This document shows, piece by piece, positions 19,001-27,240 of a stretch of DNA of 64,000 nucleotides. The stretch lies in contig CAMYJW010000029.1 of the NCBI GenBank assembly GCA_947258815.1, forward strand, positions 1-64,000. Direction: 5' to 3'. The DNA is from an uncultured Sphingomonadaceae bacterium. GTDB lineage: Bacteria; Pseudomonadota; Alphaproteobacteria; Sphingomonadales; Sphingomonadaceae. The stretch's first letter is position 1. Every line of letters begins with the position of its first letter. Position numbers and translations under genes: made by a program. The notes under the pieces are model-generated. The model saw only the letters and a program-made list of their open reading frames with translations. It made no database searches and was not told the origin of the DNA.

Positions 19001-19189
19001 GTGCATGTGTTGCAGTATTTGCGAACTTACTTTTCGGCCATTGCTGTTTCGATGGCCTTTGCCTCTCAGGCCGTGGCCGCGGACGGAACATCCGTTCCCG
19101 AACCGAATATGATCGCGATGCTGTCGCTTGCAATGGCGGGCGTTCTTATCGGACGGCGCATGGCCAAAAACACCCCCCCGCGCGACTGA
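19001..19189 (+). CDS. minimal PEP-CTERM peptide (exosortase target)
   Basis: A ~62-residue product inside the his cluster. From a GTG at 19001 or 19007 it reads a signal peptide (YLRTYFSAIAVSMAFASQAVA), a spacer of only five residues (ADGTS), then a PEP-CTERM sorting tail: VPEP, a membrane helix (NMIAMLSLAMAGVLIG) and RRMAKN. TTGGGG lies a few bases upstream. PEP-CTERM proteins are cut by exosortase and put on the cell surface. With signal and tail removed almost nothing is left, so it may be a small surface peptide or a membrane micro-protein. No exosortase gene is in the window. Confidence 0.65.
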   Translation: MHVLQYLRTYFSAIAVSMAFASQAVAADGTSVPEPNMIAMLSLAMAGVLIGRRMAKNTPPRD

Positions 19190-19284
19190 ACGCGCGCCTG
19201 CCCGCCCGACACGGGGCAAACATCGCAAACCGCAATACCACCAAGGCTTGACCGCGTGCCCGGTTTGGCCGCATTGGTCCTGCC

Positions 19285-19608
19285 ATGAGCCAATCTGGAA
19301 CGCTGGAGCGTCTTGAACAGACGATTGCCGCCCGCAAAGGCGCGGCCCCCGATTCAAGCTATGTCGCGAAGCTGAACGCCAAAGGCCTTCCCAAAATCTC
19401 CCAGAAACTGGGTGAGGAAGCCACCGAAACGATCATCGCCGCGCTGGCGCAGGATCGCGATGCGCTGGTTGGCGAAGCGGCGGATCTGCTGTTTCATTTG
19501 CTGGTATTGCTCAACGCCAGGGATGTGGCGCTGGGCGACGTGCTGGCAGAGCTTGATCGGCGCGAAGGCGTTTCGGGCATTGCCGAGAAGGCATCACGCA
19601 AATCATAG
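19285..19608 (+). CDS. hisE: phosphoribosyl-ATP pyrophosphatase
   Basis: A 107-residue MazG-fold enzyme for step 2 of histidine synthesis. The metal-binding motif is spread over KLGEEATETIIAALAQDRD and GEAADLLFHLLVLL. HisE is separate from HisI here. It follows hisF after the small PEP-CTERM gene and precedes the HIT protein by 31 bases. Confidence 0.95.
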   Translation: MSQSGTLERLEQTIAARKGAAPDSSYVAKLNAKGLPKISQKLGEEATETIIAALAQDRDALVGEAADLLFHLLVLLNARDVALGDVLAELDRREGVSGIAEKASRKS

Positions 19609-19639
19609 GCCAATCCATACCAACAGGGACCAAACCGCC

Positions 19640-20017
19640 ATGCCGATAGATCCGCGCGAACCCTATGATGATAACAATATCTTCGCGAAAATCCTGCGCG
19701 GGGAGCTTCCCTGTTCGCAAGTCTATGAAGATGATCACGCGCTGGCGTTTCACGATATCCGTCCGCAGGCGCCGGTGCATGTGCTGGTGATACCCAAAGG
19801 GCGCTATGTCAGCTGGGACGATTTCACCGCAAAGGCCAGCGATGCCCAGATCGCCGGTTTCATGCGCGCGGTGGGGAAAGTCACACGCCAGCTTGAGCTG
19901 GACGGGCCGGGTTATCGGCTGATGGTGAACATGGGCGGCGCTGGCCATCAGGAAGTGCCGCACCTGCATGTGCACATCTTCGGCGGGCGTCAGTTCTTCC
20001 AGATGATCCCCGATTGA
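19640..20017 (+). CDS. HIT-family nucleotide hydrolase
   Basis: A 125-residue histidine-triad protein (HinT type). The triad is HLHVHIF near the C-terminus, and the N-terminal block is DDNNIFAKILRGELPCSQVYE. Such proteins split AMP from amino- or acyl-linked substrates. The start at 19640 (MPIDPREP) matches the usual length. It directly follows hisE, a common arrangement in alphaproteobacteria. Confidence 0.93.
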   Translation: MPIDPREPYDDNNIFAKILRGELPCSQVYEDDHALAFHDIRPQAPVHVLVIPKGRYVSWDDFTAKASDAQIAGFMRAVGKVTRQLELDGPGYRLMVNMGGAGHQEVPHLHVHIFGGRQFFQMIPD

Positions 20018-20121
20018 GCCGGACCGGGCGAAACCTGCGATAACGGGCAGCGCCTTGACGGTGCAAAGTCCTCCGCGATGACTTCCAACGCTGCGCGAGC
20101 AAGGCTAAACACCGCGCCGCG

Positions 20122-20577
20122 ATGAATACCGCTCCGCTCCTTTCCGTCGGCCAGTTCGATGGCCAGCTCCATCGTTTTGGCGTGCGCGTCTATTTCGAAG
20201 ATACCGATGCGGGCGGCGTGGTCTATCATGCCAACTACCTGCGCTGGTTTGAACGCGCGCGCAGCGATATCCTGCGCCTGCTGGGGATCGATCAGGCTGC
20301 GGCGATGGCGGCGGGTGAGGGCACGTATGTCGTTGCCGAAGCACAATTGCGCTTTCTGTCGCCCGCGCGGCTTGGCGAAGACATAGTGATCGAGACATCG
20401 TGCGAAAGCGCGCGATCGGCCAGCGTGCTGCTCAGGCAATATGCGGTAAGAAACGATACGCGGCTGGTTGAAGCACGTATCAAGGTCGGCTTTGTCGGGC
20501 CAGACGGGCGACCGCGGCGGCAGCCCGAAGAATGGCGCGCAGCATTCGCTTCGCTTGATTCAGAATTGGAAGGTTAG
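20122..20577 (+). CDS. ybgC: Tol-Pal-associated acyl-CoA thioesterase
   Basis: A 151-residue hot-dog-fold thioesterase. The active-site block is YFEDTDAGGVVYHANYLRWF (Asp and His), then ERARSDILRLLG. It is the usual first gene of the tol-pal cluster, 2 bases before tolQ. Confidence 0.93.
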   Translation: MNTAPLLSVGQFDGQLHRFGVRVYFEDTDAGGVVYHANYLRWFERARSDILRLLGIDQAAAMAAGEGTYVVAEAQLRFLSPARLGEDIVIETSCESARSASVLLRQYAVRNDTRLVEARIKVGFVGPDGRPRRQPEEWRAAFASLDSELEG

Positions 20578-20579
20578 GA

Positions 20580-21302
20580 ATGCACACGTTTTCAGTTCTG
20601 GCCGCCGGTTCGGCCTTTGTTGCCGGACTTGGCGGATCGGACCGGCTCAATCCGGTTCAGCTGTTTCTCGATGCCGATATCGTGGTGCAGGGTGTGATGG
20701 TTGGCCTGTTGCTGGCGACAGTGTGGGTCTGGGCGATCATTTTCGGTTTCTCGCTGAGGATGGGTGCGGTGCGCCGCCGCTGCCGGGCTTTCGAACGCGA
20801 GTTCTGGAAAGTGCAGAACTATTCGACCGTGCGGGATGACGCGGATGTCCGCAAATCGGCTGCCGGGCGGATCGCCCTTGCCGGACTGGATGAGTGGCAG
20901 CGCTCTGTTTCGGTTCAGGGTTTCGATCTGGATGGCGCGCGCCAGCGCGTCGCCGGTGCGATGGATGCCACGGTCGCTGAAGAGGCGGACAATCTGGCGG
21001 CGCGGCTCAATTTTCTGGCAACCGTCGGCTCGGTCGCACCGTTCGTCGGCCTGTTCGGAACGGTCTGGGGGATCATGAACAGTTTTTTCCAGATCGGGCA
21101 GCAGCAAAACTCTTCGCTTGCGGTGGTTGCGCCGGGCATTTCCGAAGCACTGTTCGCCACCGCGCTTGGCCTGTTCGCCGCAATTCCGGCGGTGATCGCG
21201 TACAACCGTTTTTCGCATAGCGTGAATGCGCTGGAAGCCGGGTTGCAGCGCTTTGCCGACCGCTTTCACGCTGTCATTTCCAGCCAGATGGAGCGCGGCT
21301 GA
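20580..21302 (+). CDS. tolQ: TolQ, proton channel subunit of the Tol-Pal system
   Basis: A 240-residue MotA/TolQ/ExbB-family inner-membrane protein with three helices: LLLATVWVWAIIFGFSL, FLATVGSVAPFVGLFGTVWG and FATALGLFAAIPAVIAYN. With TolR it uses the proton gradient to drive TolA for outer-membrane constriction at division. Its stop overlaps the tolR start by one base (TGATG). Confidence 0.96.
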   Translation: MHTFSVLAAGSAFVAGLGGSDRLNPVQLFLDADIVVQGVMVGLLLATVWVWAIIFGFSLRMGAVRRRCRAFEREFWKVQNYSTVRDDADVRKSAAGRIALAGLDEWQRSVSVQGFDLDGARQRVAGAMDATVAEEADNLAARLNFLATVGSVAPFVGLFGTVWGIMNSFFQIGQQQNSSLAVVAPGISEALFATALGLFAAIPAVIAYNRFSHSVNALEAGLQRFADRFHAVISSQMERG

Positions 21303-21796
21303 TGGCGATGGGCGTGGCGTCGGCGCGCCGATCGAGGCGCGGGAAGCGCGCGGCCCGCGCGCCGATGGCGGAGATCAACGTCACGCCGTTTGTCGATGTC
21401 ATGCTGGTGTTGCTGATCATCTTCATGATCACCGCGCCGCTGCTGAAAGCCGGTGTGCCGATAGAGCTGCCCGAAAGCCGGGCCAAAGCTTTGTCGGAAG
21501 AGCGCAGCCAGATCAGCATCGATCTGCGCGGCGATGGCGCGCTGTTCATCGATGAACAGCCGATGCCGTATGCCGGTCTGCCCGAAGCGCTGGCCCGGTT
21601 GCCGCGCGATGCCGAAGGGCGCGCGCCGCTTGTTACTTTGCGTGCCGACAAGGCGCTGGACTATGGCACCGTGATGGGCGTGATGGGAGAACTTAACCGC
21701 GCCGGGCTGACTTCGATTTCGCTGGTTACGCGCGCTTCTGCACAGGTTCCGGGAACCGCCGGACCGCTCAGCGCCGGTTCAGACGAGGAGCAATAG
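21302..21796 (+). CDS. tolR: TolR, proton channel subunit of the Tol-Pal system
   Basis: A 164-residue ExbD/TolR-family protein. A basic N-terminus (SARRSRRGKRAARAP) is followed by INVTPFVDVMLVLLIIFMIT, whose membrane Asp carries protons, and then a periplasmic domain. It is cotranscribed with tolQ and tolA. Confidence 0.96.
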   Translation: MAMGVASARRSRRGKRAARAPMAEINVTPFVDVMLVLLIIFMITAPLLKAGVPIELPESRAKALSEERSQISIDLRGDGALFIDEQPMPYAGLPEALARLPRDAEGRAPLVTLRADKALDYGTVMGVMGELNRAGLTSISLVTRASAQVPGTAGPLSAGSDEEQ

Positions 21797-21806
21797 GCAG
21801 CCGCTT

Positions 21807-22628
21807 ATGGCATCCATGGCGCTTACCAGAGAGGAAGGCTTCGGGCTGGCGCTTTCCATTGCCGGACATCTGGCTTTGCTGGCGTTTCTGGTGATGCGCC
21901 CGGACACGGGAGACGTTGTCATCCCGCCCGAACGGATCGAAGTGACGCTGAGCGATGATATCGGGCTGGTCTCTACCTCGCCCGAACCGTTTGAAGCCGC
22001 TGCGCCCGATATCGCGCCCGAAATTGGAGAAGCGAGCGAGGCGGTGCCCGAAACGATCGCGCAGCCCGAGCCGGTCCGCGAAGTTGCCGCGCCGCTGCCG
22101 CGCACCCCCCGGCCGACTGTGCGCTCTACTCCGCGCCCAGCCCCGCGCGAAGCCCAAAGGCCCAAGCCACAGCCGCGCCCGACGTCCCGGCCCGCGCCGC
22201 GCCCGGCAAAGAAACCGGGCGCCAGCCGCATCGGCAGTGATTTTCTGCAGGGAAGCGAAAGTTCGCAGGCAACGGGAAGCTCGTCATCGCCGCGCGCCGC
22301 CCAGATCGGACCGCGCGTGCGCGCAGCATTGTCTGGCGCAATCTCACGGCAGCTGAAACCGCACTGGTCAGCACCGCAAGGCGCGGACGCAGAGAAACTG
22401 GTGACGATACTGTCGTGGAACCTCAATGCCGATGGCAGCCTTTCGGGCACGCCGCGCGTTGTGCGCCAGTTGGGCATCAACGATGCCAACCGTCCGCAGG
22501 CTTCGCGCCATGCAGAGCAGGCGGTGCGCGCGGTCCAGCTTGCCGCGCCTTTCAATTTGCCAGCGGAATACTACGATGGCTGGAAGCGCATTTCCACGTT
22601 CCGGTTCGATAAAAGGCTCTCGCAATGA
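21807..22628 (+). CDS. tolA: TolA-like energy transducer
   Basis: A 273-residue protein with one N-terminal membrane helix (GFGLALSIAGHLALLAFLVM), a long Pro/Ala/Arg-rich periplasmic linker (for example RPTVRSTPRPAPREAQRPKP), and a C-terminal TonB/TolA-like domain (KPHWSAPQGADAEKLVTILS, LNADGSLSGTPRV). It links TolQR to TolB and Pal across the periplasm. The linker is shorter and more Pro-rich than the helical one of enterobacteria. It overlaps tolB by 4 bases. Confidence 0.9.
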   Translation: MASMALTREEGFGLALSIAGHLALLAFLVMRPDTGDVVIPPERIEVTLSDDIGLVSTSPEPFEAAAPDIAPEIGEASEAVPETIAQPEPVREVAAPLPRTPRPTVRSTPRPAPREAQRPKPQPRPTSRPAPRPAKKPGASRIGSDFLQGSESSQATGSSSSPRAAQIGPRVRAALSGAISRQLKPHWSAPQGADAEKLVTILSWNLNADGSLSGTPRVVRQLGINDANRPQASRHAEQAVRAVQLAAPFNLPAEYYDGWKRISTFRFDKRLSQ

Positions 22629-24046
22629 TCGTTCGATTTCTTGCCTCGACTGCTTCGTTTCTGCTGCTGGCCGCAGTGCCGGTCAGCGCGCAGGAATCCG
22701 GCGGTCCGCAGACGCCGGAAATCTCTGAACCGGGCTTCGACCTTGCTGCGGACAGCGGGCTCGACAGCGATGGAGATGGCGGCCTGACCGGCTCTGTTTC
22801 CGATGATCGCGACTGGCAGGATATCGGCCTTGCGATCACCACGTTTGCAACTGATGTCGATCGGCCGACCCGCACCAGTGCCGGTTCGTCAGCGGCCGTG
22901 GGACGGGCCATATCGCAGATCATTGCGGGCAATCTGCGTAACAACGGGCTGTTCAAACCTTCGGGGCCGGGCGGCTTGCCGCAGCCGACATATGAACAGA
23001 TCACCGCGCCGGATTATCCGGTGTGGTCGCTGCGCAGCACCGATATGCTGGTGCAGGGTTATGTGCGGGCAGGGCCGGGCGATAACATCACGGTGGGCTG
23101 TTATCTTTTCGATGTGCTGCTCAGGCAGGAACTGGCCAAGGCGGGCTGGACGGTTGGGCCGGGAGACTGGCGCCGGGCTGCGCACAAATGCTCTGACATG
23201 GTCTATTCACGGCTGTCTGGCGAAAGTCCGTTCTTCGACAGCCGCATCGCCTATATCGCGGAAACCGGACCCAAGGATCGCCGGGTCAAGCGGCTGGCGG
23301 TGATGGATTCGGACGGGGCCAATCATCGCTATCTCACCAGCGGGCAGGCCACCGCGCTGACGCCGCGCTATTCACCGGACTATTCCTCGATCCTTTATCT
23401 GTCGTATCTGAACGGCAGCCCGAGCATCTATATCTACGATCTTGGCACCAATCGTCAGCGGCTGGTCACGCGCAGCAGCAATCCCACGTTCGCGCCGCGC
23501 TGGTCGCCCGATGGCAAATGGATTCTCTATTCGATGGCGATCGGGGGCAACACCGATATCTATCGCGTTCCGGCAAGCGGCGGGCAAAGCCAGCGGCTGA
23601 CGAATACGCCGGGTATCGACATCGGCGGCAGTTTCTCTCCCGATGGGCAGCGGATCGTTTTTGAAAGTGATCGATCGGGCGCGCAGCAGATTTACGTGAT
23701 GAACGCCGATGGCACCGGCCAGCGCCGGATCAGCTTTTTTGGCGGACGCGCGGCGACTCCCGAATGGAGCCCGCGCGGCGATCAGATCGCGTTCACGCAC
23801 ATGGTGGGCAATTTTCGTATCGCGGTGATGCGTCCGGGCGGCGGCGGCCTGCGCTATCTGACAGACACATGGCAGGACGAAGCGCCAACATGGGCACCCA
23901 ACGGTCGGATCATCCAGTTTTTCCGCACCGTTCGCGGTTCAGGCAAGGCAACGCTCTGGCAAGTGGATCTGACGGGCCGGAATGAGCGTAAGTTGCCCAC
24001 GCCCGTGGGGGCTTCCGACCCCGCGTGGGGACCGGTCAGACCCTGA
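22625..24046 (+). CDS. tolB: TolB, periplasmic beta-propeller
   Basis: A 473-residue exported protein. The signal peptide is LASTASFLLLAAVPVSAQ. The N-terminal domain (~60-200) is followed by WD40-like PD40 repeats: TPRYSPDYSSILYLSYLNG, FAPRWSPDGKWILYSMAIGG, IGGSFSPDGQRIVFESDRSG and TPEWSPRGDQIAFTHMV. It binds Pal and TolA. An extra ~40 acidic Gly/Ser/Asp-rich residues follow the signal peptide. Confidence 0.96.
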   Translation: MIVRFLASTASFLLLAAVPVSAQESGGPQTPEISEPGFDLAADSGLDSDGDGGLTGSVSDDRDWQDIGLAITTFATDVDRPTRTSAGSSAAVGRAISQIIAGNLRNNGLFKPSGPGGLPQPTYEQITAPDYPVWSLRSTDMLVQGYVRAGPGDNITVGCYLFDVLLRQELAKAGWTVGPGDWRRAAHKCSDMVYSRLSGESPFFDSRIAYIAETGPKDRRVKRLAVMDSDGANHRYLTSGQATALTPRYSPDYSSILYLSYLNGSPSIYIYDLGTNRQRLVTRSSNPTFAPRWSPDGKWILYSMAIGGNTDIYRVPASGGQSQRLTNTPGIDIGGSFSPDGQRIVFESDRSGAQQIYVMNADGTGQRRISFFGGRAATPEWSPRGDQIAFTHMVGNFRIAVMRPGGGGLRYLTDTWQDEAPTWAPNGRIIQFFRTVRGSGKATLWQVDLTGRNERKLPTPVGASDPAWGPVRP

Positions 24047-24148
24047 AATGATTGACTCTGCCCGTGAAAGTCCGAAACTTCGTTCAACCCTGATGCAATC
24101 TGCCGACAATATTCCTTCCTGATTGCCTGATTCGATAAGGAGACTGCG

Positions 24149-24667
24149 ATGCCTGTCACTGTCAAACCCGGCCCGATCGTGTTGCTGATTGCAAGCTCGG
24201 CGGTTTTGTCCGCTTGTGCCAGCAGTGCGCCCAAGGATCTGCCGCCCACGCCCGGCCCTGTCACGCCAACCCAGACACCGACCGGGCCGGCTGCGCCGAT
24301 TCCGGGAAGCCAGGCCGATTTCGTTGCGCAGATGTCGGGTGACGATACGATCTATTTCGATACCGACCGCTACAATATCGATGCCTTCGATCAGGCCGCA
24401 CTGGCCAAGCAGGCGCAGTGGCTGATGCAGTATCCCGGAAAACGCGCGACCATCGAAGGGCATTGCGACGAACGCGGCACACGCGATTACAACCTTGCGC
24501 TGGGTGAACGGCGCGCCAATGCGGCCAAGAACTATCTGGCCAGTCTTGGCGTCAATTCCGCACGGTTGACGACTGTCAGCTATGGCAAGGAGCGTCCGAT
24601 TGCGCTGGGTTCAAATGAAGCGGCTTGGGCGCAGAATCGCCGCGCCGTAACCATCACGATAGACTGA
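24149..24667 (+). CDS. pal: peptidoglycan-associated lipoprotein Pal
   Basis: A 172-residue outer-membrane lipoprotein. The lipobox is LSAC (VLSACASS); a Pro-rich linker leads to an OmpA-like domain with DTIYFDTDRYNIDAFDQAAL and the peptidoglycan-binding block TIEGHCDERGTRDYNLALGE. AAGGAG precedes the ATG. The usual last gene of the cluster, cpoB/ybgF, does not follow. Confidence 0.96.
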   Translation: MPVTVKPGPIVLLIASSAVLSACASSAPKDLPPTPGPVTPTQTPTGPAAPIPGSQADFVAQMSGDDTIYFDTDRYNIDAFDQAALAKQAQWLMQYPGKRATIEGHCDERGTRDYNLALGERRANAAKNYLASLGVNSARLTTVSYGKERPIALGSNEAAWAQNRRAVTITID

Positions 24668-24709
24668 CGGTTACCACGGGCTGGGCGCCCGGACGGGCGT
24701 CGGGGGCGC

Positions 24710-24889
24710 CTACTGAACCAGCTGGAAACGCCGTGTTGGCGCTGTGATCGCGTTCGCCGAGGAGGATGCCAGCGGTGTATCAAGCTGGCCGGGACCAACG
24801 GGCATGCGCACCGCATCGTTGCCGAACAGCACGTACATCGCCATCATCAGAACGGAAAAACTGGCCGAAATTGCCAGACGGTCGCTCAT
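24710..24889 (-). CDS. small single-helix membrane protein
   Basis: A 59-residue frame read from 24889 down. The N-terminus is one membrane helix (ISASFSVLMMAMYVLFG); the rest is Pro/Ser/Ala-rich with a basic end (APTRRFQLVQ). A ribosome site GAGGATTGGACA precedes the ATG. It is convergent with pal. No family is recognised; the clear ribosome site and the tidy layout support it. Confidence 0.5.
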   Translation of the reverse strand: MSDRLAISASFSVLMMAMYVLFGNDAVRMPVGPGQLDTPLASSSANAITAPTRRFQLVQ

Positions 24890-25037
24890 TGTCCAATCCT
24901 CAAGATACTTACCTAGATTACTATAAGTGAGGTGCGCTCATATTGCAATGCGGCAATAGCGCGAAATCAATTAAAGACCCGTCAAGGGCAATCAGGGGCT
25001 TGCACTGGCCATGCACGCCAGCCTAATCCATCAAACC

Positions 25038-25577
25038 ATGAGCAAAGCGGGCAGATCTGTTGACTGGGGCTTCCCCCGCTGGCGCGGGTATGAGGCCGGG
25101 CGCGAGGCGGTGAATGTCAGGCTTTGCGATCGCGCGGGCTGCAATGAGCCGGGCGATTGCCCCGCGCCCAAATCGCCGAACAAGCCCGATCGCTGGTATT
25201 TCTGCCAGAAGCACGCGGCGGAATATAACAAGGGCTGGGATTATTTCGCGGGGCTCGACAAGGAAGAAGCCGCCGAGCGCGAAGCGAACGAGACGTCTGA
25301 AAACGCCGGATACAAGGAATCGGCGCACTACGGCTGGGCAAGCTCTGGCGATGGCACGCGCAGCCGCGATGAATTGCGCGCGCTCGAACTGCTCGGGCTT
25401 GAGACTGACGCGGAGTTTGACGATGTCAAAAAGGCCTGGCGCGCCAAGGCCAAGGAAGTGCACCCGGACGTGAAGCCCGGCGATGAAGAAGCCGCGAAAG
25501 CGTTTCAGGCCTATCAGTTGGCTTATGAGGTTCTGAGACAGGCAGAGGAGCGCCGGGAGTGGCGCGGCCAGCCGTAG
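25038..25577 (+). CDS. DnaJ (J-domain) co-chaperone-like protein
   Basis: A 179-residue soluble protein. The N-terminal half has a Cys-rich patch (RLCDRAGCNEPGDCPAPKSP, FCQKHAAEYNKGWDYF) typical of a J-protein subfamily in alphaproteobacteria. The C-terminal half is a J domain: ELLGLETDAEFDDVKKAWR, HPDVKPGDEEAAKAFQAYQL with the HPD motif that stimulates DnaK. The start is 25038 or 25011; neither has a good ribosome site. It overlaps the next gene by 19 bases. Confidence 0.82.
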   Translation: MSKAGRSVDWGFPRWRGYEAGREAVNVRLCDRAGCNEPGDCPAPKSPNKPDRWYFCQKHAAEYNKGWDYFAGLDKEEAAEREANETSENAGYKESAHYGWASSGDGTRSRDELRALELLGLETDAEFDDVKKAWRAKAKEVHPDVKPGDEEAAKAFQAYQLAYEVLRQAEERREWRGQP

Positions 25578-26032
25578 CGCACAGCGCAATGCCGGATAAT
25601 CCCGGCACGTTCATTCGCAACCACTTGCTGCCCGATATCGTGCTGGACGAGCCGGGCCTGGACGGTGCGCCCGGCTGGCCGGGTGGCTATGCGCTGTTGA
25701 TGCGGCTGGATGAACCGACAGTGTTTTTGCGGGGCAAGGAACGCCAGACGCTTGAATCCGGCTGGTATGTATATGCAGGCAGTGCATGTGGGCCGGGAGG
25801 CGTTGGCGCAAGACTGCGCCGCCATTTCCGCCGTGACAAGACGCTGCACTGGCATGTCGATCAATTGACAGTGCGCGCTGCCCGGACCGAAGCGTTCGCG
25901 ATCGCGGGCGGGAAGGAATGCGACATTGTCACCAGTTTGTCGCGGACCGGCCGCTTTGACTTTCCGATAGTTGGTTTCGGAAGCAGCGACTGCGCGGAAT
26001 GCCCCGCGCATTTGCTGAAGTGGCGCAAATAA
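25559..26032 (+). CDS. DUF123 (GIY-YIG-like) protein
   Basis: 157 residues from a GTG start at 25559, which has GAGGAG 8 bases upstream; an ATG at 25589 lacks one. The DUF123 domain reads GGYALLMRLDEPTVFLRGKE, SGWYVYAGSACGPGGVGARL, RRHFRRDKTLHWHVDQLT, and ends with a Cys pair (SSDCAECPAH). DUF123 is related to GIY-YIG endonucleases and sometimes fused to endonuclease III, but the reaction is not known. Confidence 0.78.
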   Translation: MARPAVAHSAMPDNPGTFIRNHLLPDIVLDEPGLDGAPGWPGGYALLMRLDEPTVFLRGKERQTLESGWYVYAGSACGPGGVGARLRRHFRRDKTLHWHVDQLTVRAARTEAFAIAGGKECDIVTSLSRTGRFDFPIVGFGSSDCAECPAHLLKWRK

Positions 26033-26051
26033 CCGCCGCCTGGGCCTGACC

Positions 26052-26786
26052 CTAGGTCGCGCCTGTTGCCGCGTTGCCGCGCGCGGCTGCGGATTGCATG
26101 TCCTGGCTGATTTCAAGCGCCACCGGCGAGATCGGGAACCAGTTGTCGATCGTGGTGACAAGGTCCGACGATCCGTCAACCACCAGATCGCCGCTGGCCA
26201 TGGCATCGCGTATGGCGATCTGACATTGCCATATATCTATCAGCGTCTGGATCGGACAGGTTACGTAGATATCAACGTCCTTACCGGGGCTGTCAGAGCA
26301 CAGATCAATCGCGCGACCGTTGGCCACGATCCACCATTTTGACCATCGCCTGGCATTGGGCAGCGTTATCGCGATCACATTCTCGCCGTCGGGAAGCTCA
26401 TTGAACCGCAGCGTTTTCTGAACATCCCACATGAGCGCGCCGATATCGACATTGTCTTCCTTGATGTTCCGGCCTGACCATTTCAGGCCCCAGGCCGCCA
26501 TGAACTTGAGCATCGGCTTCAGTTCCCGGCCCGACGGCGTCAGCCGGTAACTTGCGGCTTTGGGGCCTGCGCCTTCGCGGCGCACGATGATGCCATCTTC
26601 GACCAGCTGTTTCAGCCGTGTGCTCAGCACCGTGGGCGAAATGCGCGGCACGGCCTGTTGCAGATCACTGTATCGCGTCGCGCCGAAAATCATCGCGCGC
26701 ACGATCTGCAGAACCCAGCGGTCACCAAGGATATCCGCCGCCTTGTTGGCGGGGCAATGGGTGTCCAGTTCGGGTTCGGCTGCCAT
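26052..26786 (-). CDS. HxlR-family winged-helix regulator
   Basis: A 244-residue protein. Residues ~8-95 form an HxlR winged helix: CPANKAADILGDRWVLQIVR, SDLQQAVPRISPTVLSTRLK and SYRLTPSGRELKPML. The rest (LMWDVQKTLRFNELPDGENV and following) resembles the SCP2-like C-terminal part found in longer members of this family. GGGAG precedes the ATG at 26786. It is divergent from the broken tautomerase gene, which it may once have regulated. Confidence 0.83.
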   Translation of the reverse strand: MAAEPELDTHCPANKAADILGDRWVLQIVRAMIFGATRYSDLQQAVPRISPTVLSTRLKQLVEDGIIVRREGAGPKAASYRLTPSGRELKPMLKFMAAWGLKWSGRNIKEDNVDIGALMWDVQKTLRFNELPDGENVIAITLPNARRWSKWWIVANGRAIDLCSDSPGKDVDIYVTCPIQTLIDIWQCQIAIRDAMASGDLVVDGSSDLVTTIDNWFPISPVALEISQDMQSAAARGNAATGAT

Positions 26787-26963
26787 GGCTTTGCTCCCTG
26801 AGCACGGTGATACCACAGGAACTACGTATTCCGTAGTGCGTTTCTGCGCAATGCGTAGCGTGCTGCTACGCTGCGCAAACTTTCGGCTGATGGCGTGATC
26901 GGCGAGAACCGGTTTTGCGGGATCGACCCGTTTCGAACACCAGAAAAACTGAGGAGAAAGACA

Positions 26964-27182
26964 ATGCCATTCGTTACAATCGACGTCATCAAGAACGTTT
27001 TCACGCCCGAAGAAAAGGAAGACATGATCCACGGCGTAACCGAAGCGATGATTGCCGTGGAAGGCGAAGCCATGCGCGACAAGACCTAGGTCAAGATCGT
27101 CGAGATCGAACAGGGTGACTGGGCAATCGGCGGACAGATACTTCACGCGGGCGATGTTCAGTCGCTGAGGGTTGATGCGTGA
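26964..27182 (+). pseudogene. 4-oxalocrotonate tautomerase family gene with internal amber codon
   Basis: The ATG at 26964 follows GAGGAG and begins [20 protein letters not shown], with the catalytic Pro as second residue. After MRDKT comes TAG (27087-27089), then the same frame goes on as VKIVEIEQGDWAIGGQIL and ends at 27180-27182. In homologues the position is Trp (TWV), so one base change TGG to TAG explains it. The 41-residue product would lack the second half of the fold. Everything else is intact, so the loss is recent or is a sequencing error. Confidence 0.8.
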
Positions 27183-27240
27183 TGATCGGCCGGGGTGTTC
27201 TGACCGGGATCATGGCCAGAACGCCCCGCTGATCTTTGCT

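Noticed and set aside
27087..27089. amber codon read as pyrrolysine in the tautomerase
   Set aside because: Alphaproteobacteria of this kind are not known to have the pyrrolysine system, no pyl genes are seen, and homologues have Trp there, so a TGG to TAG change is simpler.
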